Made by a program: the position numbers and the translations under genes. 64,000 nucleotides of DNA from Blattamonas nauphoetae. Lineage: Eukaryota; Preaxostyla; Oxymonadida. Position 1 is the stretch's first letter, and every line of letters begins with the position of its first letter. Below are positions 11,910 to 21,713 of this stretch, one piece after another. The notes under the pieces were generated by a model. It ran no database searches and was not told the origin of the DNA. It saw only the letters and a program-made list of their open reading frames with translations. The stretch covers positions 310,001 to 374,000 of the forward strand of contig JARBJD010000035.1 in the NCBI GenBank assembly GCA_033064195.1. Reading direction: 5' to 3'.

Positions 11910-11915
11910 AATAAA
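11910..11915 (+). terminator. AATAAA poly(A) signal candidate
   Basis: An AATAAA hexamer lies 118 bp after the stop of the Tmc-like gene in a T-rich then AT-rich stretch. It is the canonical eukaryotic cleavage signal, but whether this organism uses it is unknown. Confidence 0.35.
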
Positions 11916-12060
11916 GCGATGATATAATAATAATTACGAAAAACTGTTCCCTTACACGGTGTTAGACATTGGATGAATGCAAGAAGTGGTCAGGGAGGGG
12001 GCATTGCGTGGGACTGTGAGAAACAAAATTAAGTAAGGGCATCTGTTTGATGATCTTGAA

Positions 12061-13117
12061 ATGACAACGAATCACCTCAACAGAGCTTACCTCGAGCAAA
12101 AACGATTGACTCTCTCAAAAGCAAGTCAAGATGTATTCTTTTTCGCCCTTACACACATCTTTTTTTATTTGTCTTGCTAGTACAACCCAGACTATCGGTA
12201 TGTTCGTCACCATAGACCTAAGACGATTATTTGTCTTTTAGAACGGCAAATTTCGATTCTGTTGGTTATGTTCCAGCAAAATGGTCCATGCCAAAGGAAA
12301 AACGAATGCCATGGCCTAAAACGAATTGTAAAGGGGTATTCTCCACTTTTTCTGGTTTAAAACATCTTATAGAACTATACTCCAAATTATCGTTCCGTGG
12401 AGGGACACGTCCCAGGATCCAGCTGGTCCAAGCAAACAAGCCGTTCCAAAGTTCCTCCGCCTCAGTATCCCGACGTGACTTACGATGCATCACTCTCTCA
12501 AGTTAAACGAAGGTTTATTTCCATTACTTTCTCTCTGATTATGATTCTCTACCCATTTTTTTCGTCATCAATCTTCATCATCAAGAACACCGACAGTGAA
12601 CATGAAGTCTGGAACAAGCAGAACGCAAAACAAAGCTCCTTCATATGCAGATGCTGTATTTCCCTCTGCTCTTGATCCGTACTTTGTTTAGACCTATAAT
12701 TTGCACTATTCACAAGTGGACCCACAGGTCAAGCACACTCCATCCATCGCAAAGCAAACAGGGCGAGATAGAGCAGTAATGCCAGGAACTCATCGAGTTT
12801 GTTTTTTCATGATTATATCGTCCCAATCTGTCGTCATATCAAAACCGTCTCTCGCTCCATCATTAGCAAGCCGTATACAACCCATCACCAGTCAAGCCAA
12901 CGTATAACGTGTCAAGTTGGTCGAATATTTCCAACCCCCGTGCAAGCGACGTGAAGAATCTGTCTTCTGAACTCGATTTCCTAATTCAACAGGCAGAAGT
13001 GTGTTTTCTCTTCATTCAGGAAGATCTTCTTTCCTCTCCTCTGTTTTTCTCTTTCCTTAGAAACAATGGAAGCATGTTGATGAAACGCTGGCCGAATTCA
13101 CAGATGCCGTACCGTGA
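12061..13117 (+). CDS. Small multi-exon protein with repeated Tyr-Pro-Tyr-Arg / Val-Pro-Trp motifs, possibly axonemal
   Basis: Reconstructed from at least six exons (12061-12132, 12181-12197, 12242-12335, 12373-12512 and others) with introns of 37-75 nt; ends LAEFTDAVP at 13117. Recurrent units can be read: YNPDYR then VGYVPAKWSM; YTPNYRSVEGHVPGSSWSK; VYNPSPVKPTYNVSSWSN. Each pairs a Y-x-P-x-Y element with a V-P-x-x-W or S-S-W element about 10-15 residues later. Short Pro/Tyr/Trp repeats of this style occur in proteins bound to flagellar microtubules, so a doublet-associated role is a guess. The splice join near 12690-12850 is the least certain part. No family is recognised with confidence. 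Confidence 0.5.
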
Positions 13118-13355
13118 AACTTCCTCTCCATTCTTCTGTTTTTATCAATCGATTTCGGAAACTTGTTGTATTTCTTGATTCTCTGGACGACACGTCACGA
13201 ATCTTTCTTTTGGTATCTGAGTAAAACGATCAAAGCCCAAGAAATTTTTTGTGACATGAATCGTCAATCGCAGAGCATTCTACTGTTCATCTACAGCCTG
13301 CTATTCTATCACGGTATGCCTCACATGCATTGACAATGATTTTTAGCCTCTGTCG

Positions 13356-14006
13356 ATGGTCTCTCTTATCGTGTCGCTTTTCTCGACTCTTTTCGCCCAA
13401 TGTGGGTGCTCACAGGGATGCTTCTCATCTCCCTACATGACTCAACAATGCCAACCATCATGCTACGCTCCTCCACCACCAGCACCATGCTACCAACAAC
13501 AACAACCATGTGCCCTTCCCCAGGCACCATCTCCATGTGCCCTGCCTCAGCAACCGTCTCCATGCGCTCTCCCTCCACAAAGACGCTATGGAAGCAATGA
13601 TCTGTATCGTTTCCACAATGATGGGTCCAACCGCGCTGGAACAGCTGACCACATGCGTGCTAACTCTGACTATGACCAAGCCCGCTCGAGTGCTGCCGAA
13701 ACGTGCAATGCCAACAGAGCACGCGCTAACCTCGATGCTGATGTTCGTTCATCCAATCATGCTTTCTGCGAAACCAACGAAAACGAATTCCTTGTTCATC
13801 AGAAGCGCAATCGTGTTGATACTGGTGATTCTTGCGCCCAAACTGCAAAGCTCAACATGGACGCCGAGAACGCCTGCCAGGCTGCCCAAAAATGCTCTGA
13901 ACGGGACACAGCTCGCATGAACCAGGGTCGTGACGCAACAACATGCTGCGAGCAGACATATGCCAACGACGCCTGCGGAACAAGCGCTCAATGTGCCTTC
14001 AGGTAA
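13356..14006 (+). CDS. Secreted Cys-rich protein with Pro/Gln-rich repeats
   Basis: A 216-codon frame opening MVSLIVSLFSTLFAQCGC, a convincing signal peptide followed directly by cysteines. Residues about 25-75 are a low-complexity Cys/Pro/Gln segment with repeated CALPQ and SPCALP units. The rest is an Asn/Ala/Asp-rich region with spaced cysteines (AETCNANRARANLD, NACQAAQKCSERD, TTCCEQTYANDACG), probably helical and disulfide linked. A weak upstream exon from 13258 could exist but does not splice in frame, so the internal ATG is preferred. Likely secreted or wall-associated; family not recognised. Confidence 0.65.
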   Translation: MVSLIVSLFSTLFAQCGCSQGCFSSPYMTQQCQPSCYAPPPPAPCYQQQQPCALPQAPSPCALPQQPSPCALPPQRRYGSNDLYRFHNDGSNRAGTADHMRANSDYDQARSSAAETCNANRARANLDADVRSSNHAFCETNENEFLVHQKRNRVDTGDSCAQTAKLNMDAENACQAAQKCSERDTARMNQGRDATTCCEQTYANDACGTSAQCAFR

Positions 14007-14096
14007 TCGATCAATCAGACCTTTCACCTCTCCCATGGATAAGTTTTGTCAAACTTTTTTGGTAACGAGGAAAAAGGAGATCAACCCTTTTAATGA

Positions 14097-14743
14097 ATGT
14101 CCAACCAAGTTCCAGATTATCCTTTCGACAACTTGTGGTCACTATTCGTGAAGGTACCGGAAGCAGGCTTTGAGAAAAAGAAGAATGTGATGTGGGAAGA
14201 TTCATTCCACAAAATTTGTGATTTCAATTCTCTGAACCAATTTTGGATGTATGCAGCGAATGATTCATCGCTTTTCTGGCCATTTGTGCAATTACCATTC
14301 GTGATTTACATTATTCCTCATTGTGTATTCGCAAATATCAATTATCCAGTGCCCTGAAAAATCTTCCATCTCCTGAACAAATGAGGAAGAGTTCAAATTA
14401 TTCAATTTTCAAAGACGGTATTAAACCAGCCTGGGAGGACAAACGGAATGTTGGAGGAGGACGTGTGCAGATTACCGTCAAGAATCCATCAGTCAAGTGG
14501 AACATCAACCAACTATTCATCGATATGATGCTCTGTGTGATGGGTCACGATATTGATTTCTCAACAAACATCAACGGACTTGTTTTTAATCCACAGAAAC
14601 CTGTTATCGAGTTCTGGTACGACAAATACATCCAACCGGCATCCTTGCTTGTATCAGCGATCTCACAGGCAATGGATCATTCAGTATCTTTAGGAATGAA
14701 GTACAAACATGAGGATTATAAATTAGATCAAAAGCCTTTCTGA
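14097..14743 (+). CDS. eIF4E: Eukaryotic translation initiation factor 4E (mRNA cap-binding protein)
   Basis: Two exons, 14097-14248 and 14350-14743, encode about 181 residues, close to the eIF4E core length. Landmarks in order: LWSLF, NVMWEDSF (first cap-stacking Trp region), LNQFW, YSIFKDGIKPAWEDKRN (second stacking Trp followed by the Glu that reads the guanine), GGGRV, and IEFWYDKY (the Trp that contacts methyl-guanosine). The usual GGRW is GGRV here, a structural Trp lost while the cap-binding residues are kept. It binds the m7G cap and recruits mRNA to the ribosome. Confidence 0.9.
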
Positions 14744-14952
14744 TCTATTTCTCTTTGTTCACTGTGTTTTCCATTTCTTTTTGTGAGTTTATTTCCACAT
14801 TTCACAAGATTTAGGATTTCCCTCTCGCACCAAGTCAGTATCATGTAACAACACAACGCAAGGAGAAGTGCTTTTGAGATAGAGGAAGTATTAAGTGAAG
14901 AGAATGGCGATCAAGAGAATGAAGATGTGTGAATTGAAATAAAAGGAAACCA

Positions 14953-15743
14953 TCATTGACTTGTCGAAAGCATGGCTGTGAGTGAATGGAAGAGAGTCTC
15001 ATCATCAACTGTCATCTTAGAACGAGCAAGTTTGGCTTTATCACGGATGGTTTGTGGAATGCAATAAATGTGCTTCGTTGAATCAATTGTCCACCCTCTG
15101 CCAGTAACAACTACGAAAATTGAAAGTATATGTAGAAATATGATGAAAAGGAGATATATCAAAGTCATACGGGCAGCAGTAGCATCAGCCTGTTCACCAA
15201 CAAAAGCACAGAATTGGGCTTCAGTGATGGTTGAAAAGGTGCATTCAATCATTGAAACAAATTGATCCAATGCGGCACTCCTCCAAACAGCAAATATATC
15301 CGGAAACGGTGCGGGGAGAGCTGTACCAAGGAGGGCTTTGAAGAACTCTCCATATTTCTGTTGGATGAACATGCAACAGATCGTCCATATCGTTTTTACA
15401 GCTTCATTGCGGTGATTCTGTTGCTTGAATCGCCTCCAAACCAAACGTGCCTGTTCATTCTGATCGAGGAGGTTCAGTGCAATGAGGTGGAACGCATATG
15501 AGAGAGCAGGATCTTGACTCTAAGGAGATCGAACAACGGATGTTTCATGATTAGGAACAAATTGAGGTAGATTTCAAGATGGTTTCCCAATAAAAAGAAA
15601 AAAAAAGGATGAAAGGTTCTTTCACAGAGATAAACAAAGCAAACTGTGAACTCTTTGCGTAGACAGAGATCAACAAGCTCTTGATATTTTCCGTCAACAA
15701 GAAGCTCAAACTCTGCCCCAACCTCTGGTGGCTGATGATCCAT
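14953..15743 (-). CDS. CSN8: COP9 signalosome subunit 8-like protein
   Basis: Three exons on the minus strand: the first from 15743 (MDHQPPEVGAEFELL), the second after an acceptor near 15520 (SQDPALSYAFHLIALNLLDQ), the third after a 60-nt intron near 15170-15110 (VTGRGWTID), ending ML-STSQ. The middle reads ARLVWRRFKQQ, TIWTICCMFIQQKYGEFF, ITEAQFCAFVGEQADAT then GWTIDSTKHIYCIP. This is the PCI-type pattern of CSN8 (ARyLWkRip, iW-vgq-iw-rdf, I--ddfaaFvGl-v-eA, GW--Dst). It would be part of the complex that removes NEDD8 from cullins. Rpn12 and eIF3k share the fold, but the FVG...GW ending favours CSN8. Confidence 0.72.
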
Positions 15744-15970
15744 TTCACCCCAGAATTATTTATTTCGATGGATGTGTGAAGCTTTTTTGGTGTTATCCCT
15801 CCATCCATCTCCAGATTTCGGTCGAACTCTTGAATATGTTCTCAGTATATCCTAAATTGTTTCAATATTTCCTGAAATTCATCTGAGATCCAGAGATTGA
15901 GTTGTGAGTGTGATGTGTCGGTAACGTTCAAATTGAATTGAAACTTTTTGAAAGAAGCAAATGGGAATTT

Positions 15971-16666
15971 CTAGTCAGTGTTTCGTTCGCGGATGCACGA
16001 TGAGAAGGAGGTGTTCAGGCACATCACGTTCCCTCCCAAGTTCGGCGACATCATTCCTGTCCTGCTGTCGTGGTTCGAGCTGCATGACACTCAACTCCCA
16101 ACCACTCGCTGGCTCACTTCACACCCAAACTGCTGAGTGTTCGGCGAGAAAGATGACGACGAGGAAACATTCACGAGTGTGCTTCCGAGCAGATTCGTTT
16201 CCATGAAGAGGGAACAATCGAATGGACAATGAGCGTGGAACGTGAAAAGAGGACCAGTTCCTGCAAACAGAGCCTTCGATTCGAGGTACAGAGCACTTCC
16301 AACGACAACGACGTTTTCAGATTGAGAGGATGGCAAATCCTTCATCAATCTTGGTGATTGTTCCGAACGATGTGAATGCAATGGCTGGCTTGGCGACGAA
16401 TGAGGGAGTTCAGAATCAAGTGCGGTGCAATGCTGGAATAACAATGTGGAATGATTGCCCATCGTTGACAGATCTTCCGATTGGATATGGATGCTTGATG
16501 AGATGATGATCTTCTTGTTCATTTTCAGTGTGTTCGAGTTGGGACGATCTGCTTCAATTAAAGTTGTAAGGTTCGAGTTCAAAAGTGTTCGAAAAGAAGT
16601 TGGAGAATTGTAGACGAGACATTGAGTTGAGAAGAAGAGAGAGATGATGATGAGAATTCTGCTCAT
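15971..16666 (-). pseudogene. Decayed fragment of a secreted beta-helix surface protein
   Basis: Starts MSRILIIISLFFSTQC, a good signal peptide, and reads through LFAGTGPLFTFHAHC and NLLGSTLVNVSSSSS, a style seen at the start of large Ser-rich beta-helix proteins. A TGA then interrupts the frame at about 16091. After it the same frame continues with family-like sequence (NVMCLNTSFSSCIRE) to a TAG at 15971, where the similarity stops. Only the first 230 or so residues of what should be a far longer protein remain, so it is read as a truncated gene remnant. It could instead be a short functional secreted protein ending at the first stop. Confidence 0.5.
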
Positions 16667-16830
16667 TGATGGACCGGACAACTCGATGTTGCGTGATGTA
16701 TTTCGACCCAACACCTTCCATCATTGTTATAGAATCGATTTACATTTTTTTCAAGTCAGGCTATCGTCATACGTCGCTGAATGATTCAACGAAAGAAATT
16801 TCTGGTTGGATCAACTTCTCGTTCCTTTAT

Positions 16831-17895
16831 ATGGAAAGATATTCAATTGAAAAGGAAGTAGGATCTGGTACTTATGGTATTGTTTATCTTGCAACAGATA
16901 ATTCGACTGGGGAGAAGGTTGCTCTTAAACAAATCAGACGACTTCAGAGTTCACATGGAATCGATACTTCTGTCATTCGAGAAATTTCAACACTCTCTGA
17001 ACTCAACCACCCGAATATTATTCGTCTGAGGGACACATTCACCACAAATCAAACAGACATTACACTTGTCTATGAATATATGGAGTCTGATCTTTCAAAG
17101 CTCCTCAGACGCCATGATGTTGTTTTCACGGTCCCAATTATCAAGGCTTTAATGCAAATGATCCTTCGTGCACTTGATTGCTGTCATAAGCACTGGATTC
17201 TTCATAGGGTTAGCTTTTCTTCATTTTTCACACAAATGTAGGATTTAACTCCCCAGAATCTCCTCCTCTCACACGACTTTAATCTCAAACTTTCTGATTT
17301 TGGTCTGGCACGGTATTATGGATCACCAGACCAGCATCTATCACCTCAAGCTTGCACTTTATGGTATCGCCCGCCGGAACTCCTTTTTGGAGGCACTTAT
17401 TCGAATTGGAGGCTCGATATGTGGTCTGCAGGTTGTATCTTTGGAGAATTGCTTCAGAAAGCGCCGATGTTCGCAGGACGCACTGATCTGGAGCAACTCG
17501 CGAAGATCTTTCAGGTTTTGGGAACACCAAGCGAGAAGAATTGGCCAGGCGTAACGTCTCTCCCTGCATACGTGGCCTTCAAACCACAACCTGCCATTCC
17601 ATTCACAACTCTTTTTCCGTCGTCATCGTCCGACACACTCAATCTTCTCTCTTCTCTCCTCAAACTCAACCCTGCTGAACGGATCAGTGCCGAAGACGCT
17701 CTTAAACATCCTTTTTTCACCAAAGATCCACAACCAGCCTCGCTAATCCAGCTTCAAACCGAACTTGGTGATTCATCGAGTATTCTTCTCCAAGAACCAG
17801 AAGAAAAGCCATATGTCGAACAGAAACTCAAACCAATTCCTAAGATACCGACTTTTTCACTCTCTTCAAAGCTGTATGCGCAATGGAATCAGTGA
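16831..17895 (+). CDS. CDK7: CDK7-like cyclin-dependent kinase (CAK/TFIIH kinase)
   Basis: Exons 16831-17208 and 17242-17895 flank a 33-nt intron that contains an in-frame TAG; about 343 residues. Visible motifs: GSGTYGIVYLAT (P-loop), VALKQIR (catalytic Lys), VIREISTLSELNHPNI (helix C), LSDFGLARYYGSPDQHLSPQ (DFG and CDK7-type T-loop), TLWYRPPELLFGG, then LGTPSEKNWPGVTSLPAYV and LKLNPAERISAEDALKHPFF. The T-loop and the LGTP-W-LP-Y-F segment fit CDK7 best, the kinase that phosphorylates other CDKs and the polymerase II tail. The catalytic loop reads HRDLTPQN in place of HRDLKPxN, so the usual loop Lys is Thr. An insertion lies in GGTYSNWRLDMW. Confidence 0.85.
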
Positions 17896-18043
17896 GATAG
17901 AGAGATCATTCTGTGGGTTTGAGGGGAGAAAATTGAAGTCATACTCGAAGAATGTCACTGTGTTTTGCCTTTTTGACACAGTCATGTCGATTAATGTTTC
18001 CATTTTCCCTTTCGTCCACAAAATATATACGTTATGGGTACAA

Positions 18044-19130
18044 ATGAGTGATAAAAATCTAACTCTAGAACAGCTTAGAGAAGCTGTCATCAAGTTAGAT
18101 GTGGAAATTGAACACCTTTCGGAGCAATCCAAGTACGAAGAAGCAGACCGAGCAAACAAGAGACTGGAGATGCTCAAACTGAAACTTCATGTGAAGGAGG
18201 AAGAAGAACTGAAGAAACAACATCGTGAGGAGGTTGAGAAGGCGAGCGAAGCGTACCGACAAGAAGTTGAACATTTTACAACCGAATGGGATGATGCCAT
18301 GAATACATTCGAGGAGGATGCCGCAAAGAGAATCACAGACCTCAAGGTAGCTCCTCTGTTCCTGAACCAACTTTCATTATCAATTAATTCGTGCTTTGTT
18401 TTCATTCTATACCTCTTAGAATCGACACCAACAAAAGTATGCAGCGTTAGAGAAAGAAATGCAAGAAAAGGAATTCCCAGCGCCAAAACTCACGCAAGAA
18501 TGTCAAAACATCCGAGACACTGAGAAACAACTCGCAAAACTGAAAAAGTTTATTCGTTGCCTTGTTTCACCATTCAATCTAGATTCAAGGAGGCACAAAG
18601 GGCTAAGATTGCTGCTGATGCCATGGTATTTATTTTTCTGCAACAATTTTCGTTTCAGGAGCAAGAAGAAGTTGAAAAAGCAAGAAAGGAGGAACAAAAA
18701 CGTCGATCACAGCGATTAGAGCAAGAACGCAAAGAACTGGCGATTGAGATGGACAACCTTGTTCGGCAGGTAGACCGAGAAAGAAAGAGTCAAATAATCA
18801 AGCGAGCGGAGAGTGCAGCACAGTTTCTATATTTTATCGAATAATGTATCCTTTAGACTGGAGCAGAGGTATAGAATAATGATTGGAGACGTCAACAAGA
18901 AGAACAAGCAGGAATTCAATGATTTTCAGAAAAAACAATCTAAAACTCGAACGAGAGAAAGCACTCAACGAATTTCAAATGTTCGCACACCTATCAAGAA
19001 CTCCCAAATTTCATCATCAGTTCAAGCCACTCCTGACAAACTCTATCATCCCCCAACAACACAAATCACTCCTGAACAACCAAAGCCATCTCCAAAGAAA
19101 AAGAAAACACCACAGAAGCAAAGTGAATAA
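18044..19130 (+). CDS. Coiled-coil protein of unknown function
   Basis: About five exons joined by introns of 33-75 nt (for example 18345-18419), giving roughly 300 residues. Starts MSDKNLTLEQLREAVIKL, then YEEADRANKRLEMLKLK, and is almost wholly heptad-rich and charged (VEKARKEEQKRRSQRLEQE) until a basic Pro/Ser/Lys tail ending KKKKTPQKQSE. The opening, with an EA-type motif after a short helix, followed by E-x(3)-F/W-rich helices, recalls unnamed protist coiled-coil proteins of cytoskeletal structures. No family name can be given. Confidence 0.6.
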
Positions 19131-19299
19131 TGAAACATATCATCTTTATTTCTCGGTGAATTGTCAGAGATTTTGGAGTATTTTGTCCATCCATCTCATC
19201 ATTCAAGAACTTATTTCCATCTTCTCCACATCTCCATGTTCTTTTTGTCATTTTCTCTCATCGATGTACCCAAATTCTCCCATAACGTCATGTGAGATA

Positions 19300-21609
19300 A
19301 TGTTCACTTTTTTCCTGACGTTCTCAGTATTTCGTCAATGCGAATCGAAATCCTTTTATGTTTCATCGGATGGCTCTGAAAGTCGTGACTGTTCTTTGAC
19401 ATATCCGTGTCAAAATCTCGATCAAGTCTACCAACATCCTTTCTCATCATCCACTGAAATTCTGATAACTGGAGATACGCATGAACATCCAAATCGAGAT
19501 GTCTGGGATATTAGTTCCTCTTGCCAGATTAATATCGTGGGACAAGGGAATGGAGCCACACTCCAGTTCGAAACCGATGAATCGGCGCAAACTCCTCCAA
19601 ATTCGTTCTTCTCTTTCTCAAATCTCGATTTTTCACTCAAAAATCTCACATTATATGTGATGGGATCTCTTATGCGATCAAATTTGCTATCATTATCCAA
19701 ATGCAAACTCACATTTTCAAAAATCTCCATTTCTCAAGATTCAACAAGTCAACTTCAGCGTAAGACTTCACTATTGGAATCAACTAGCTCGGAAATATAT
19801 ATTTCCGATTTCAGCCTGTCGAAATGTGAAATAAGCAAAGCAGACAATCCAGATTTTGCCCTTTTTTCGTTCACCAGCTCTATTGTTGATTTCTCAGGAT
19901 CTACTTTTGGTGATGTCACATTTACAAGTCCCGTGCCGTCAATGTTCTCGTTTATTCTTTTTTCGGATGTTGAAGGGGACAGTACACCAATCGCCAAACA
20001 CCTTGTGAAAAAGGTCGTATTTCCGGATTTATCTCAGCAAAAGGATTCCATTGCCCATATCATCCTGTATACAAACAAATTAACTGATTATTCTGTGGTG
20101 GATATGTTTCCAGATTATTCAATCGACACATCTCGAATCATCGGACATACACAGGCTAACCCGGAGATATATCACTCTATCTTCTGCTTCCAAAACAAGA
20201 AAACATCAACCAGTGTTGTTTCAGCGCATGGATTCGATGATTACACTTGGTCGTCACCTGAATGCCCTGTAGCAACAATTGGGCGTGCTCGATCATTGTC
20301 GAATGACATTACCTTCTTGAATGATCTTGAAATCACCATACCTTCCTCTTTCACAACTCCTGCCTCTCTTTCCGGCGATATTGCATCTTCTGCGCACCTT
20401 CAATTGAGCTCAACGTTTGCATTCAACATCTCCAGCCAAGTTAACTTCACCACGATCGACTTCAGTGTCCACGAGACCCCACAACTCGTCTGCTTCGTCG
20501 TTGGGAGTGCGGGCACAATGCAAGCGACTAATGTCCGCTGGTACATGTCTACAGGCGTCACCGACCCTTCTCTGAGCCGCCTGGTTGAACTCAACACTGG
20601 CCGACTGGTGATGAAGAACTGCACGCTCGGACAGACAGTTGCGTTCCGAAACACAGCGTTCTTGCTGGTCAGTCCGCAGTCGGTGGAGTTCACGATGGTT
20701 GATGTGTATTTGGATAAGATGGAGAGCAAGTCGTGCCTGGTCGTGCAGACATCGATCGAGCAGATGACGAACGTGTCGCTGATGTCGTGCAACTTCACGT
20801 ATCACAAGGCACGCACACAGCTCACCCCACTCGAGTCGCTTGAAATGCTCTGCACTTGGGACACTGCCACTGTCGAGCTGTACAACATCGCACGAGTGAC
20901 ACTTGTGGGAAACTCGTTCAGACAGATGGACAACGCACTTCTGGTGACGAACTGCACGGTCGCATCGAACGACACTGAGATTGTGGGAGGCAAGCTGCAC
21001 GACGTGTACTCGAGCATCCGCCATCCGCTCCAATGCAAAGACAGCATATTCCGGAATTACTTCACCGACGACATCAGCCTGAACAAGACGCTGTGGTGGG
21101 TACGTTCAGATGGATGCACCACGACAGGGTGCACATCCAACTTCTTTGTCCCGACAATCAGCTCGGTTGAACAGGACGGGACGAATCAGACTGGCGGGTT
21201 GTATGTTGTGAAAGGGTCGAATCTGTTCCCGTGTGACATCCGATTCGTGCTTCTGAAGAGGTTTGGGGCAGACTCCAACGAGACTCGACTGACCAGCGTG
21301 CAATTCATTGATGAGCAGACGGCCCATGTGACTGTCAATCCGACGTCCCTCGCGGCAAACGGGGAATTTGCGATCCAACTTTGTTATGGACTGAAGGGAC
21401 AGTGTCTCTCGTCACATACAATCTTCGTGAACAAGAAGGTCGCCTTCCACTTTTACGACATATTCATCGTCTTGTTTGTGATACTTTCATTGGTCTGTAT
21501 GGTCGGAAGTTTGGTGTTCACAATCATCACCTTTGTCCGACATCGTGTTCCACAAGTTCCTCCGACACAAGGGTTCCTCAAAGATGCCCTTTTGAAGGAC
21601 CATGATTAA
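19300..21609 (+). CDS. Type I membrane protein with beta-helix-like ectodomain
   Basis: Single frame of 769 codons from an ATG at 19300 that places a signal peptide first (MFTFFLTFSVFRQC). FYVSSDGSESRDC then CQNLDQVYQ is the 'reported as shared with equal cysteines' opening seen in protist pectin-lyase-like surface proteins. The ectodomain is rich in Ser, Thr and short beta repeats with scattered NxT/NxS sites. Before the membrane comes a possible TIG/IPT-like module (LYVVKGSNLFPCDIRF). A single hydrophobic helix (IFIVLFVILSLVCMVGSLVF) and a short basic tail ending LLKDHD follow. Likely a glycosylated surface protein. Confidence 0.75.
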   Translation: MFTFFLTFSVFRQCESKSFYVSSDGSESRDCSLTYPCQNLDQVYQHPFSSSTEILITGDTHEHPNRDVWDISSSCQINIVGQGNGATLQFETDESAQTPPNSFFSFSNLDFSLKNLTLYVMGSLMRSNLLSLSKCKLTFSKISISQDSTSQLQRKTSLLESTSSEIYISDFSLSKCEISKADNPDFALFSFTSSIVDFSGSTFGDVTFTSPVPSMFSFILFSDVEGDSTPIAKHLVKKVVFPDLSQQKDSIAHIILYTNKLTDYSVVDMFPDYSIDTSRIIGHTQANPEIYHSIFCFQNKKTSTSVVSAHGFDDYTWSSPECPVATIGRARSLSNDITFLNDLEITIPSSFTTPASLSGDIASSAHLQLSSTFAFNISSQVNFTTIDFSVHETPQLVCFVVGSAGTMQATNVRWYMSTGVTDPSLSRLVELNTGRLVMKNCTLGQTVAFRNTAFLLVSPQSVEFTMVDVYLDKMESKSCLVVQTSIEQMTNVSLMSCNFTYHKARTQLTPLESLEMLCTWDTATVELYNIARVTLVGNSFRQMDNALLVTNCTVASNDTEIVGGKLHDVYSSIRHPLQCKDSIFRNYFTDDISLNKTLWWVRSDGCTTTGCTSNFFVPTISSVEQDGTNQTGGLYVVKGSNLFPCDIRFVLLKRFGADSNETRLTSVQFIDEQTAHVTVNPTSLAANGEFAIQLCYGLKGQCLSSHTIFVNKKVAFHFYDIFIVLFVILSLVCMVGSLVFTIITFVRHRVPQVPPTQGFLKDALLKDHD

Positions 21610-21713
21610 TTTTTTGTTTTACTGTCCATTTCATATCAATCTTTGTTTCTAACTTCATATTTGTTGATGAGTTATGAGGACAATACTTTTTGTTGGGTTG
21701 ATCGTCTCTAACA

